Shown here in pieces: positions 7,488-16,020 of a stretch of 40,526 nt of DNA. The position numbers were made by a program, and so were the translations under genes. The stretch is taken from assembly GCA_018376135.1 (NCBI GenBank), contig JAHABX010000029.1, positions 1 through 40,526 of the forward strand, written 5' to 3'. Each line of letters begins with the position of its first letter. Positions within the stretch are counted from its first letter, which is position 1. The notes below the pieces were generated by a model. It was given only the letters and a program-made list of their open reading frames with translations. It made no database searches and was not told where the DNA came from. This DNA comes from Clostridiales bacterium. GTDB lineage: Bacteria; Bacillota; Clostridia; Lachnospirales; Lachnospiraceae.

Positions 7488-9260
7488 TTAATCCAAAGAA
7501 ATATGCAATTTCTCAATTTCCCTGCGCTTTTGGACGATTCTCTGCAGCGCTTCCATATCCTGAGGGTCCATATGCTCCGTCTGCCAGGCAATGCTGTTCT
7601 GCTTGACTCTCAGGATCGTTTCCTGCAATGCTTTCTCTTCTTCCTCCCGCCCCGACAACGTGGGGATCGTATCGTTGAACATTGCTGCCACCTTCTGCTG
7701 GTCCTCTTCCTCCGTAAAATACTGGAACAGGGATGCAGGATTCAGACGTCCCTCCTGCACCTGTCCGGTCAGAAGCTCTGCCACCCTGCGGCACAGCGGA
7801 TCTGTAAATTCCTCAGGCTCCACATACCTGGCAATATTGGCAAACAGCTTCTCATCGGAGCTCATCCATGTGATCAGAAGCCGCTGGGAACGCAGGCTTC
7901 CATCCTCCGGTCTCTTTCGGCGCCTGCCCGGCGGACTCTCCGGGGCCTGCACCTTCTGTATATCTCCCAGCCGCTCTCCGGTCTGACTGACCATCCGGAG
8001 AAGCTGTTCATAAGTCAGATGATAATTCTCCGCAACCGCTTCAATATAATTATTGCGCTCGATTCCCGCTTCAAATTCCAGAAGCCGTTTGGATACCTCC
8101 CGGAAAAATGCGGTCTTGCTCTCCGGCTCCCGGAAATTATACTCCCGCTCCAGCACCCGAAGCTCAAAGAAAAAGCTTCCCTGTGCCTGATCGATCCGCT
8201 TCTGGAAGCTTTCTGCTCCCTCCGCCTTTATAAACTCATCCGGATCCTTGTAGGGTTCCATATTGATGACCTTTGCCGTAAGTCCTGCATCCTTCAGAAT
8301 GGGGATCGCCCTCATCGCCGCCCGTATCCCGGCGTCATCACTGTCATAGGTCAGAAGCACCTCGTTTGTATACCGCTTCAGGATCATGGACTGCTGCTGC
8401 GTAAATGCCGTCCCCAGCGAAGCCACCGCCTGCGGAAATCCTGCCTGATGCATGGCGATCACATCCATATATCCCTCGCAGAGAATGATATTCGGCTTCC
8501 GGCTGATTCTTGCCAGATTCAGTCCGTACAGATTACGGCTCTTGTCAAATACCCGGGTCTCCGGTGAATTCAGATACTTGGGCTTTGCATCTCCCATAAC
8601 TCTGCCGCCAAAGCCAATGACCCGGTTGTGAGCGTCCATGATGGGGAACATGACCCGGTTCCAGAACTTATCATACATCCCTTTCTTCTCATCCGCCTGC
8701 ATCAGTCCGGATTCCTTCAGAAGCTGATCGGAAAATCCTTTGCTCTTCAGATATTTGTACAGATCATTACTGAACTTACTGGAATAGCCCAGTCCGAACT
8801 TTTTGATCGTCTCCTCACTGAGTCCCCGTCCGGTCAGATAATCCAGCGCCTGCTTTCCGGCAGGCTGCCGGAGCATGTAATAATAATATTTCGCCGCCAG
8901 CTTGTTCATCTCCAGTATCCGAAGCTTCAGATCCGCCTGTTCCTTTGCCTCTTTGGAGGTCTCTCTCTCCGGAAGCTGGATCCCTGCCCGGTCAGCCAGC
9001 ACCTTCATGGCTTCCGGAAAGGTCAGATTCTCATAATCCATGACGAACTTAAACACATCCCCTCCTGCTCCGCAGCTGAAGCAGTGATACATCTGGCGGG
9101 GCTGATTGACTGACATGGAAGGATTGCGGTCATTATGGAACGGGCATACCCCCACATAATTGCTTCCCTTCCGCTGCAGCTTCAAATAGCCTGATATGAC
9201 GTCCACGATATCACTCCTGGAACGTATTTCTTCTACCAGATCCTGCGAATAATAACTCAT
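7488..9260 (-). CDS. dnaG: DNA primase DnaG
   Basis: DnaG synthesises RNA primers at the replication fork with the DnaB helicase. About 590 residues, usual length. The N-terminal zinc ribbon shows CPFHNDRNPS then CFSCGAGGD. The TOPRIM catalytic core shows ILCEGYMDVIA and the acidic TYDSDDAG. The C-terminal helicase-interaction region is less conserved. I chose the ATG at 9260 (MSYYSQDLVEEIR). A TTG seven codons upstream would also be in frame and overlap the dgt stop, but the AGGTG before the ATG and family N-termini favour the shorter form. It sits between dgt and rpoD in the macromolecular-synthesis operon. Confidence 0.96.
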   Translation of the reverse strand: MSYYSQDLVEEIRSRSDIVDVISGYLKLQRKGSNYVGVCPFHNDRNPSMSVNQPRQMYHCFSCGAGGDVFKFVMDYENLTFPEAMKVLADRAGIQLPERETSKEAKEQADLKLRILEMNKLAAKYYYYMLRQPAGKQALDYLTGRGLSEETIKKFGLGYSSKFSNDLYKYLKSKGFSDQLLKESGLMQADEKKGMYDKFWNRVMFPIMDAHNRVIGFGGRVMGDAKPKYLNSPETRVFDKSRNLYGLNLARISRKPNIILCEGYMDVIAMHQAGFPQAVASLGTAFTQQQSMILKRYTNEVLLTYDSDDAGIRAAMRAIPILKDAGLTAKVINMEPYKDPDEFIKAEGAESFQKRIDQAQGSFFFELRVLEREYNFREPESKTAFFREVSKRLLEFEAGIERNNYIEAVAENYHLTYEQLLRMVSQTGERLGDIQKVQAPESPPGRRRKRPEDGSLRSQRLLITWMSSDEKLFANIARYVEPEEFTDPLCRRVAELLTGQVQEGRLNPASLFQYFTEEEDQQKVAAMFNDTIPTLSGREEEEKALQETILRVKQNSIAWQTEHMDPQDMEALQRIVQKRREIEKLHISLD

Positions 9261-9277
9261 ATAACACCTGTTTCCTG

Positions 9278-10285
9278 TCAATATCTCCAGGAGGCTGGAA
9301 TAAAAAACTCCTGGAATTTTGCAATGGCATACTGGTCGGTCATACCCGATATGTAGTCACAGACACTTCTCTCCTGTGTCTCCCCAGACTGCCACATCCG
9401 TTCAATATATTCATTGGGAAGAAGCTCCGGATGCTCCATATAATAACAGAACAGTTCCTTTACAATATTTTCCGCCTTCTGTTCTTCCCCCTTTGCCTTG
9501 GGATTCGTATATACATTGGCAAACATATATTTCCTCATCCCCTTAAAGGCAAACTCCACATCCTCCGACATCAGGATATCCGGCTTGCCCTGACTCTGGT
9601 TCACAATATCATGAATCAGCGTATTCAGCCGTTCCCTTGTGGAATGTCCGAGAATATCCGTATATACCCGCGGAAGCTCTTCCTCCCGGATGATGCCTCC
9701 CCGTATGGCGTCATCCACATCGTGATTGATGTATGCGATCTTGTCCGAAAAACGGACGATCTTTCCTTCCAGCGTGGCAGGGCTTCCGGTCATCTGATGG
9801 TTCAGGATCCCGTCCCGCACCTCCCAGGTCAGGTTCAGGCCCCGCCCCTCCTTTTCCAGCTTCTCCACAATACGGACACTCTGCTCATAATGGGTAAATC
9901 CCTCGCTGCTCACCGCATTCAGCGCCCGCTCGCCGGCATGTCCAAAGGGGGTGTGCCCCAGATCATGCCCCAACGCCACTGCCTCGGTCAGATCCTCATT
10001 CAGCCGTAATGCTCTGGCAATGGTCCTGGCATTCTGTGCAACCTCCAGCGTATGGGTCAGGCGTGTCCGATAATGATCCCCCTTGGGGGTCAAAAATACC
10101 TGCGTCTTATGCTTCAGCCTGCGGAAGGACTTGCAGTGGAGAATCCGGTCCCTGTCTCTTTGATACACCGGACGGATATCACAGGAAGGCTCGTCCACAT
10201 CCCTTCCTCTCGAATTACGGCTGTATGAAGCATACGGACTTAAAAACTGCTGTTCCCATTCTTCCGTGCTTTCCCGAATCGTCAT
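9278..10285 (-). CDS. dgt: Deoxyguanosinetriphosphate triphosphohydrolase-like protein
   Basis: A 335-residue HD-domain phosphohydrolase of the dGTPase family, which converts dNTPs to deoxynucleosides plus triphosphate. The metal-binding motif is spread as RTRLTHTLEVAQ, ALGHDLGHTPFGHAGE and SDKIAYINHDVDDA, the last including the distal Asp. The length is that of the short type found in Firmicutes, not the 505-residue E. coli enzyme. The start is preceded by AAGGAGG. It is the first gene of the dnaG-rpoD operon, with a plausible promoter about 40 bases upstream. Substrate preference among dNTPs cannot be inferred. Confidence 0.92.
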   Translation of the reverse strand: MTIRESTEEWEQQFLSPYASYSRNSRGRDVDEPSCDIRPVYQRDRDRILHCKSFRRLKHKTQVFLTPKGDHYRTRLTHTLEVAQNARTIARALRLNEDLTEAVALGHDLGHTPFGHAGERALNAVSSEGFTHYEQSVRIVEKLEKEGRGLNLTWEVRDGILNHQMTGSPATLEGKIVRFSDKIAYINHDVDDAIRGGIIREEELPRVYTDILGHSTRERLNTLIHDIVNQSQGKPDILMSEDVEFAFKGMRKYMFANVYTNPKAKGEEQKAENIVKELFCYYMEHPELLPNEYIERMWQSGETQERSVCDYISGMTDQYAIAKFQEFFIPASWRY

Positions 10286-10324
10286 GGCATATCCTCCTTC
10301 GACAGTAGTCCCTGAAAACTCCCT

Positions 10325-10353
10325 CTATAATATATATACTGCGTGAAAATCAA
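10325..10353 (-). promoter_or_regulatory. Possible promoter of the dgt-dnaG-rpoD operon
   Basis: On the minus strand TTGATT and TTATAG are separated by 17 bases in a very AT-rich stretch just upstream of dgt. The -10 box is weak, and neighbouring TATATA sequences could serve instead. Confidence 0.35.
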
Positions 10354-10380
10354 AAATCCTTCTTATTTTTTAAAATTTTT

Positions 10381-10947
10381 TTATTTTTTTTGAATTTTAG
10401 GATATTTTTTCTTTCCGACCATGTATTTTCTCATGTAAGCGAAGGTTTTTTCCTCCCCCTGCTCATCCAGCATATGTAAAATATACTCCAAAAGTGCCCT
10501 TGTATCCTCATGGATCATATACGCATCCTTTCCCTTCTCATAATAAATGAGCGGTGAATGCCGGGTGTAGGCACTCCCCTCGTATACTTTCGATGCTGCG
10601 ATCCTGTCCATGATCATCTCATTCACATATTTCATGGGCATCTTCATGCCCGTCATCCCTTTTACCGGTCCCACGCTGTAATCGATCCAGTATTCATAAT
10701 GATGCCTGTTCCTGCCCTTATGATGAAGCCATGCCGAAGAATATCCCTTTTCTTCCCGTTCTGCATTATTGGGGCTGCGGAATCCCTGATAGTACCGGCA
10801 GCCCTGCCAGAATTCTGACGGGGAATATTTGGACAGATCATGGGTCAGTCCCTGCCAGTACATCCCCACCTTAAAACAGTGCTTTGCCACCATCACCTTA
10901 TGCTCTGTGATCGTATGAAAATGCTTCCATATATTAATCAGTCTCAT
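10381..10947 (-). CDS. DUF5662 family protein
   Basis: A 188-residue soluble protein that matches my memory of the Firmicute DUF5662 family; its function is unknown. Characteristic stretches are HKVMVAKHCFKVGMYWQGL, THDLSKYSPSEF and WLHHKGRNRHHYEYW. The many conserved His and Asp residues (HDLSKYS, HHKGRNRHHYEYW) look like an HD-like or metal-binding helical fold, but this is inference. The C-terminus is lysine-rich (VGKKKYPKIQKK). The reading frame opens at a GTG, but the adjoining ATG at 10947 is preferred. It overlaps the end of the upstream GH13-like gene by 14 bases, so the two are probably co-expressed, and it may be followed by the AT-rich region before dgt. Confidence 0.7.
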   Translation of the reverse strand: MRLINIWKHFHTITEHKVMVAKHCFKVGMYWQGLTHDLSKYSPSEFWQGCRYYQGFRSPNNAEREEKGYSSAWLHHKGRNRHHYEYWIDYSVGPVKGMTGMKMPMKYVNEMIMDRIAASKVYEGSAYTRHSPLIYYEKGKDAYMIHEDTRALLEYILHMLDEQGEEKTFAYMRKYMVGKKKYPKIQKK

Positions 10948-12781
10948 CACTCTTACCTGCCAGTATCATAATCGTCCGCGGCGGAACTTTGACCATTTTC
11001 TGATCCTCCAGAAGAGGCTCCTCTCCCTTCGGATAAAAGACAGAATACTCTCTGCCTGTATCGGCGGTCAGATGCCACCGCTGTCCTGCGGGCAGGGTGG
11101 GAAGCGCCAGCTCATGCTCCGTCATATGCATATTGTAGAGCACATAGCAGGTCTCACCGCCCGTATACGCTCCGGCATAGAGGATCCCCACCTGCCGGTT
11201 GTAATTCTCAAACTCCCCATACCACGCCTTTTTCCCGTGATAGGACAGATCCGGCATGCCCTTGGAGAGACAGTCCTTCATGGTATAACCATTCCTGCGT
11301 CCAAAGGCGGGACAGGATCTGCGGAAAGCAATTGCCTCCCGGACAAACTCCTGCAGACCTTTGTCGGCCTTCTTACGGCTCCACTGGATCCAGGACAGCT
11401 CATTGTCCTGACAATAGACATTATTGTTTCCCTTCTGGGAATTGCCCATCTCATCTCCGCCGTAGATCGCCGGAACTCCCTGGGACAGAAGCACCAGCAG
11501 AAATGCATTGCGAAGCTGACGGCGGCGCAGGCGCTCCAGCGCTCTGACAGCAGTCGCGCCTTCCTCTCCATAGTTGCAGCTGTAATTGTAGCTGCTTCCG
11601 TCCCTGTTATCTTCTCCATTCTCCTCATTATGCTTCACATCATAGGAGACCGTATCCATAAGGGTAAATCCATTGTGATTCGCCATGTAATTGACCACTG
11701 CATACTGCTCCGGATTTCTGCGCATGCTTTCCGTGATCTGCCACAGCATATCCTCGTCTCCCTTGAGAAAACGCCTTGCCTTTATAAGGAAATCATCATT
11801 GTACTCCGCAAGCCTTCTGAATCCCGGTTCATACTCCGGTTCGTAGATCTGATCCATGGGAAACGCCTCACTCATCAGCTTCGTACGCGCCAGATGAGGT
11901 TCCAGAGCCAGCACAGTCACCGGAGTTCCCCAGCTGTTCACATGCACTCCATCAATATGATATTCTGAGACCCAGTATTTGATACAGTCCAGAATCAGAT
12001 TGGGATTCGTCCGAATGGGAAAATAAAATTCCAGGATCAGCTCGATCCCGTTTTTATGAAGCTCACGAACCAGCTCCTTCATCTCACGGACCGGATTGCC
12101 GGATGCGCTGTAGGATGCCTTCGGTGCAAAATAACATGCATCCGTGTATCCCCAGTAATTGACCCTTTCCCCGATGTCCCGGCGGATCGGCATATGCTTC
12201 TTCGCTGTATTCTCCGTTCCCGCCTCTGCAAATTCATAGACCGGCATCAGCTCAAGCTGCGTGATCCCCAGCTTCTTCAGATAGGGGATCTTTTCCCGGA
12301 TGCCCGCCAGGGTTCCCGGATGCCGCACTCTCGAGGATGCATCCATGGTAAAGCCTCTCGGATGAGTCACATACAGCACACATTCTTCGTACGGAAGCTC
12401 CAGCGGCCTGTCCCCCTGCCAGGAAAAGCTGTCAAAGCATACGCCGCAGCGCACCTCATGAGGGCTCTCCGGACAGACGCCCCACTTTTCCCTTCCGGTC
12501 ACATATCCCGCATAGGGATCCGGCTTTACCTCTCCATCGATCCGATAATTATATTCATATTTGTTCATGGGAAAACGACAGATACGCATGGTATAGATAT
12601 CCCCGCATCTCATCTCTTCCGTAAATTCCAGTTCTGCCGCAATCTCACTGGTTCCCCTGGGGTACAGGATCAGACTGCATGGTCTGCCGTCCCGCACCTC
12701 TGCCGCAAAATTGATGTCTTTTCCTGCTCTAGTCACTCCCAGGCGGGTCGGTCTTCCTGCCTCAATGCGATAATCAAACAT
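10934..12781 (-). CDS. GH13 glycogen-debranching homologue, catalytic residues missing
   Basis: The 615-residue protein aligns by eye with GlgX/isoamylase-type GH13_11 enzymes: an N-terminal CBM48-like region (about 1-110), then VNYWGYTDACYFAPKASYS, YNDDFLIKARRFLKGD and a C-terminal beta domain. The catalytic positions are degraded. Region I, normally DVVYNH, reads EFYFPI (251-256), and about 40 residues of domain B that usually follow are absent. Region II, normally DGFRFD, reads DGVHVN, so the nucleophile Asp is Asn282 and its Arg is His. The region III acid may survive as E305 (SEAF). Region IV HDGF reads HNGF, so the transition-state Asp is Asn370. Hydrolysis by the standard mechanism should be impossible. 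A carbohydrate-binding or regulatory role is inferred. The frame is fully open, which argues against a decaying pseudogene. Confidence 0.85.
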   Translation of the reverse strand: MFDYRIEAGRPTRLGVTRAGKDINFAAEVRDGRPCSLILYPRGTSEIAAELEFTEEMRCGDIYTMRICRFPMNKYEYNYRIDGEVKPDPYAGYVTGREKWGVCPESPHEVRCGVCFDSFSWQGDRPLELPYEECVLYVTHPRGFTMDASSRVRHPGTLAGIREKIPYLKKLGITQLELMPVYEFAEAGTENTAKKHMPIRRDIGERVNYWGYTDACYFAPKASYSASGNPVREMKELVRELHKNGIELILEFYFPIRTNPNLILDCIKYWVSEYHIDGVHVNSWGTPVTVLALEPHLARTKLMSEAFPMDQIYEPEYEPGFRRLAEYNDDFLIKARRFLKGDEDMLWQITESMRRNPEQYAVVNYMANHNGFTLMDTVSYDVKHNEENGEDNRDGSSYNYSCNYGEEGATAVRALERLRRRQLRNAFLLVLLSQGVPAIYGGDEMGNSQKGNNNVYCQDNELSWIQWSRKKADKGLQEFVREAIAFRRSCPAFGRRNGYTMKDCLSKGMPDLSYHGKKAWYGEFENYNRQVGILYAGAYTGGETCYVLYNMHMTEHELALPTLPAGQRWHLTADTGREYSVFYPKGEEPLLEDQKMVKVPPRTIMILAGKSDETD

Positions 12782-12832
12782 AATATTTACTCTTTTCCCT
12801 TCAACAATCGATATTTAACCCAATTATACCTA

Positions 12833-12861
12833 ATTATAGCATTCAGGACTTACCTTGGCAA
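12833..12861 (-). promoter_or_regulatory. SigA-type promoter of the GH13-like gene
   Basis: On the minus strand TTGCCA and TATAAT are separated by exactly 17 bases, about 50 bases upstream of the GH13-like start. It overlaps the proposed xdhC promoter on the other strand. Confidence 0.7.
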
Positions 12862-12878
12862 TGGGATTGTGGTATGAT
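12850..12878 (+). promoter_or_regulatory. Probable xdhC promoter with extended -10
   Basis: TTACCT, a 17-base spacer and TATGAT, with a TGG before the -10 box making an extended -10 (TGnTATGAT). It lies 60 bases upstream of the xdhC ATG and shares DNA with the divergent promoter. Confidence 0.5.
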
Positions 12879-12893
12879 ACTTATAATATAAAT

Positions 12894-12918
12894 GGCAGAG
12901 CCTGTTCAGGACTCTGCC
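12894..12918 (+). promoter_or_regulatory. Leader hairpin upstream of xdhC
   Basis: GGCAGAG and CTCTGCC (7 bp) enclose CCTG and CAGG (4 bp) with a two-base loop and one bulged A. The hairpin ends about eight bases before the AGGAGG of xdhC and lacks a T-run. It may be an mRNA-stabilising or protein-binding leader element rather than a terminator. Confidence 0.55.
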
Positions 12919-12938
12919 CATGATCACAGGAGGCTGGT

Positions 12939-13952
12939 ATGAAAAAGCTATTAGAATCTATCATTGCAGAATTGGAACAGAACCATTCCCTGATGCTGGT
13001 CAGCATTCTGGCAAGCTCCGGTTCCACTCCCCGGGGCGCCGGTGCCATGATGCTTGTTTTCGAGGATGGGCATACAGAAGGAACCATAGGCGGGGGCACT
13101 GTGGAGTATGCGGCAAAGACTCATGCCCAGAAGCTTCTCACCCGGGAATCCTCTGACACCGTAGGATACTGCCTGAATAAAAATGACGTGGCAAGTCTCG
13201 GAATGATCTGCGGCGGTGATGTGACCGTGTATTTTCAATATCTGAAAGGGTCAAAAGAGCTTCCGGTATTTTTGCGGCTCCATCAGGCATACGCCAAAAA
13301 TGAAGCCTCCTGGCTCGTACGAAGGATCGATCACCATACCGTTACCTCCATGGCAGTCTGCGACCAGGAGGGGATGCATTTTGGAGAAGGCATCGATCCC
13401 GCCCTCCTTCCGGAGCTTTTGAAGCCCAAAGCAGTCTTTCTGACCGGAGAACCTTCCTACTGCGCGGAACCTGTTACCCAGGCAGGCTATGTCTATATTT
13501 TCGGCGGAGGACATGTTTCTCAGGAGCTGGTTCCGGTACTCTCCCATGTGGGCTTTCCTGTCATTGTTCTGGAGGACCGCAGGGAATTCGCCGATCCTTC
13601 TCTGTTCCCCGGTGCAAAGGAGGTTATTCTCGGAGATTTCCTGCATCTTTCCGATTCCGTGACACTGACGGAGCATGATTATGCGGTGATCATGACCCGG
13701 GGGCATCAGTCCGACTTCGAGATCCTGGCTCAGGTACTGAAGCACACGCTCTCCTATGTGGGCTGTATCGGAAGCCGCAGCAAGATCGCTGCCACAAAGG
13801 CGAAGCTGACCGCTATGGGCTTTCCGGAAACGATTTATGACCAGGTACACTCCCCCATCGGACTGGATATCCGTGCCGAGACACCTGCAGAGATTGCCAT
13901 CAGCATTGCAGCGGAACTGATCCGGCACCGTGCCGCTCTCATCCGGTCCTGA
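12939..13952 (+). CDS. xdhC: XdhC-family molybdenum cofactor maturation protein
   Basis: XdhC/CoxI proteins bind molybdenum cofactor, work with a cysteine desulfurase to fit the terminal sulfido ligand, and pass it to xanthine-oxidase-family enzymes. This 337-residue protein shows the N-terminal XdhC_CoxI domain (LASSGSTPRGAGAMMLVF, TIGGGTVEYAA) and the C-terminal Rossmann domain (GYVYIFGGGHVSQELVPVL, then YVGCIGSRSK). The start has AGGAGG seven bases upstream. It is the only molybdenum gene here on the plus strand and converges on the MoeA-like gene across a shared terminator. The matching cysteine desulfurase and aldehyde oxidoreductase lie in the same locus, which supports a sulfuration role. 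Family assignment is firm; the target enzyme is inferred. Confidence 0.92.
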   Translation: MKKLLESIIAELEQNHSLMLVSILASSGSTPRGAGAMMLVFEDGHTEGTIGGGTVEYAAKTHAQKLLTRESSDTVGYCLNKNDVASLGMICGGDVTVYFQYLKGSKELPVFLRLHQAYAKNEASWLVRRIDHHTVTSMAVCDQEGMHFGEGIDPALLPELLKPKAVFLTGEPSYCAEPVTQAGYVYIFGGGHVSQELVPVLSHVGFPVIVLEDRREFADPSLFPGAKEVILGDFLHLSDSVTLTEHDYAVIMTRGHQSDFEILAQVLKHTLSYVGCIGSRSKIAATKAKLTAMGFPETIYDQVHSPIGLDIRAETPAEIAISIAAELIRHRAALIRS

Positions 13953-13957
13953 CAGAT

Positions 13958-14005
13958 GCAAAATGTGGCTTCCAGCCTGCCAGGACTGTGAAGCCACATT
14001 TTTAT
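13958..14005. terminator. Bidirectional terminator between xdhC and moeA-like gene
   Basis: AAAATGTGGCTTC pairs with GAAGCCACATTTT across a 17-base loop. It has T-runs on both strands, so it can end both converging transcripts. Confidence 0.9.
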
Positions 14006-14010
14006 TCTTA

Positions 14011-15036
14011 TCAATTTCCTTTTCCAAAGCTGCAGGCCGGATAATGGCACTGCGCACAGCCCAGACACAGACCTCCGTTTCCCAGTCTGGTAATATCCCG
14101 TCTGGACACCTCCACACCTGCTGCCACTCTGGGCAGGATCAGGTCGAAGATCGTCGCCTTTGCATACATCACACATCCCGGAAGTCCCATGACCGGAGTT
14201 CCGTCTTCAAAATATGCCAGGCAGAACATGGCTCCCGGCAGCACCGGGGCACCGTAGGAAACGACCCGCGCACCTGTTTCTTTGATGGCTCCCGGCGTCT
14301 GGTCATCCGGATCCACACTCATGCCTCCGGTGGTCACGATCAGCTCGCAGCCCTTCTCCTTCAGCTCCAGAATCGCCTTTGTGATCTTCTCCTTATCATC
14401 ATTCACGGTTACATGCTCTGTTACCTGAATATGATACTCTTCCAGCTTTTTCATGACTACCGGGGTAAACGTATCCTGGATCCTTCCATAGTACACCTCA
14501 TTGCCGGTGGTCACGATTCCCGCCTTTTTCACCTTATATGGATGGAGGGAACAAAGAGGGCTCTCTCCCGCACATTTCTTTACAAGCTCCATCTTTTCCT
14601 TTTTGATGACCAGAGGAATGATCCTGGTTCCAAGAAGCTTGTCTCCCTTCCTGACCGGACTGTTATGATGCCGTGTGGCGATCATGATCTGATCCATATC
14701 GTTGATCTCATCCAGCCGGTCCACATCCACACAGAAGAGACCGTCACAGTCCGCGATCAGCTCAATCTTCCCTTCCTTCACATCTGAAGCATACATATGC
14801 GTATTCAGGCATACATCCCTTAAAATCTCCGCCGCCTCATTTTCATGATACATGGTATCATCCTTCTCCCAGATGTAGAGCTGATCCTTTCCAATGCTCA
14901 GAAGCACCGGAATATCCTCCTCCGTCACAATATGTCCCTTCCGGAATCTGGCATCCTTGGTCACCCCGCGGATGATCTGTGTTATGTCATGACACAGCAC
15001 CTGTCCCACTGCATCCTCTGTTCTGATTAATTTCAT
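14011..15036 (-). CDS. MoeA/CinA-like molybdopterin-binding protein with Cys-rich tail
   Basis: A 341-residue protein with a MoCF_biosynth (MogA/MoeA-type) fold. The signature VTTGGMSVDPDDQTPGAI is followed by VLPGAMF and GLPGCVMYAK. Classical MoeA, which inserts molybdate into adenylylated molybdopterin, has about 400 residues and extra domains; this shorter form is common beside xanthine-dehydrogenase-type genes. The C-terminus carries an unusual cysteine cluster, CLGCAQCHYPACSFGKG, which could bind zinc, an Fe-S cluster or molybdenum. I chose the ATG at 15036 (MKLIRTED) with GGGGA upstream, rather than an in-frame start 13 codons earlier that has no ribosome site. It is the last gene of the modABC transcript. 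Confidence 0.82.
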   Translation of the reverse strand: MKLIRTEDAVGQVLCHDITQIIRGVTKDARFRKGHIVTEEDIPVLLSIGKDQLYIWEKDDTMYHENEAAEILRDVCLNTHMYASDVKEGKIELIADCDGLFCVDVDRLDEINDMDQIMIATRHHNSPVRKGDKLLGTRIIPLVIKKEKMELVKKCAGESPLCSLHPYKVKKAGIVTTGNEVYYGRIQDTFTPVVMKKLEEYHIQVTEHVTVNDDKEKITKAILELKEKGCELIVTTGGMSVDPDDQTPGAIKETGARVVSYGAPVLPGAMFCLAYFEDGTPVMGLPGCVMYAKATIFDLILPRVAAGVEVSRRDITRLGNGGLCLGCAQCHYPACSFGKGN

Positions 15037-15061
15037 AATGATGTCCCCTTTATGCTCCGTC

Positions 15062-15994
15062 TTATTTTGCCGCACACTCTCCGTCTCTGCCGTTTGCCAG
15101 AAGAAGCCCGTGCTTCAGCGTGGGCAGAATATATTCCAGATGCTCTCTGACCGCCTTCGGGCTGCCCGGAAGATTGACGATCAGCGTCTTTCCTCGAAGC
15201 ACGCTGGCGCCTCTGGAAAGCATCGCCCTGGGAGTGATTCCCAGGCTGTACGCTCTCATCGCCTCCGCAATACCGGGAGCATTCCTGGTCGCCACTGCCA
15301 GCGTCGCTTCCGGCGTCACATCTGTGGGTGCAAACCCGGTTCCTCCTGTCGTCAGGATCAGATCCAGCTGTCTTCCGTCCGCCAGCCGGATGAGCTGATT
15401 CTTCAGCGGCTGTACGCCGTCAGGCAGAAGGAGTGTCTCTTCCACCACATAGCCTGCTTCCTTCAGCATCTCTGCGATCAGAGGACCGGACAGGTCTTCT
15501 CTTTCCCCTCTGCTCCCCTTATCCGACAACGTCACTACCGCCGCCCGCAGAGGCGGATCTGAAACCGGCGGAAGCAGCGTCATCTCATCTCCTGCAGATA
15601 CGGTCCCTCCCCGCAGAACTCTCGCAAAGACGCCTTCCTTCGGCATGATGCACTCTCCGGTTTTCTGCTTGATCACGCAGTCGTTATGGCATTCCTTTCC
15701 GATCTGAGTCATTTCCAGGACCGCCTCTCCCACGGAAAATCTGCTTCCGACCGGAAGACTGCGGAAATCAAAGCCCTCCACCACCAGATTTTCTCCGAAA
15801 GCCCCATAGTCCACCCAGATCTTCTCCCGGAAGGCATGGATCTTATCCGCACTCAGAAGGCTGACCTGACGATGCCAGTTACCTCCGTGCGCATCCTGCT
15901 CCAGCCCAAAACCCTCTACCAGTCTTCCCTGCCCCACATCCTTTTTCGGGGTTCCTTTTTTCACGCTGATACATACGGCCAGCACCTTTCCCAT
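15062..15994 (-). CDS. MOSC domain fused to MogA/MoaB-like adenylyltransferase
   Basis: This 310-residue fusion has an N-terminal MOSC domain (about 1-140; FGENLVVEGFDF, IGKECHNDCVIKQKTGECIM) and a C-terminal MogA/MoaB domain (about 150-310; AVVTLSDKGSRGEREDLSG, TTGGTGFAPTDVTPEAT, NLPGSP). MogA-type domains adenylylate molybdopterin before metal insertion. MOSC domains act in sulfur or molybdenum cofactor transfer, with the Cys in GKECHNDC the candidate sulfur carrier. The fusion links cofactor activation to sulfuration. The ATG at 15994 has GGGAGGG upstream; an upstream in-frame extension overlaps modC and is unlikely. It follows modC by 26 bases and precedes the MoeA-like gene by 25. Confidence 0.88.
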   Translation of the reverse strand: MGKVLAVCISVKKGTPKKDVGQGRLVEGFGLEQDAHGGNWHRQVSLLSADKIHAFREKIWVDYGAFGENLVVEGFDFRSLPVGSRFSVGEAVLEMTQIGKECHNDCVIKQKTGECIMPKEGVFARVLRGGTVSAGDEMTLLPPVSDPPLRAAVVTLSDKGSRGEREDLSGPLIAEMLKEAGYVVEETLLLPDGVQPLKNQLIRLADGRQLDLILTTGGTGFAPTDVTPEATLAVATRNAPGIAEAMRAYSLGITPRAMLSRGASVLRGKTLIVNLPGSPKAVREHLEYILPTLKHGLLLANGRDGECAAK

Positions 15995-16020
15995 CGTTGT
16001 TCCCTCCCGTGTGTCTGTTT

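Noticed and set aside
7452..8567. Plus-strand open frame (371 codons) opposite dnaG
   Set aside because: It is the antisense shadow of dnaG, with no ribosome site and no recognisable domain.
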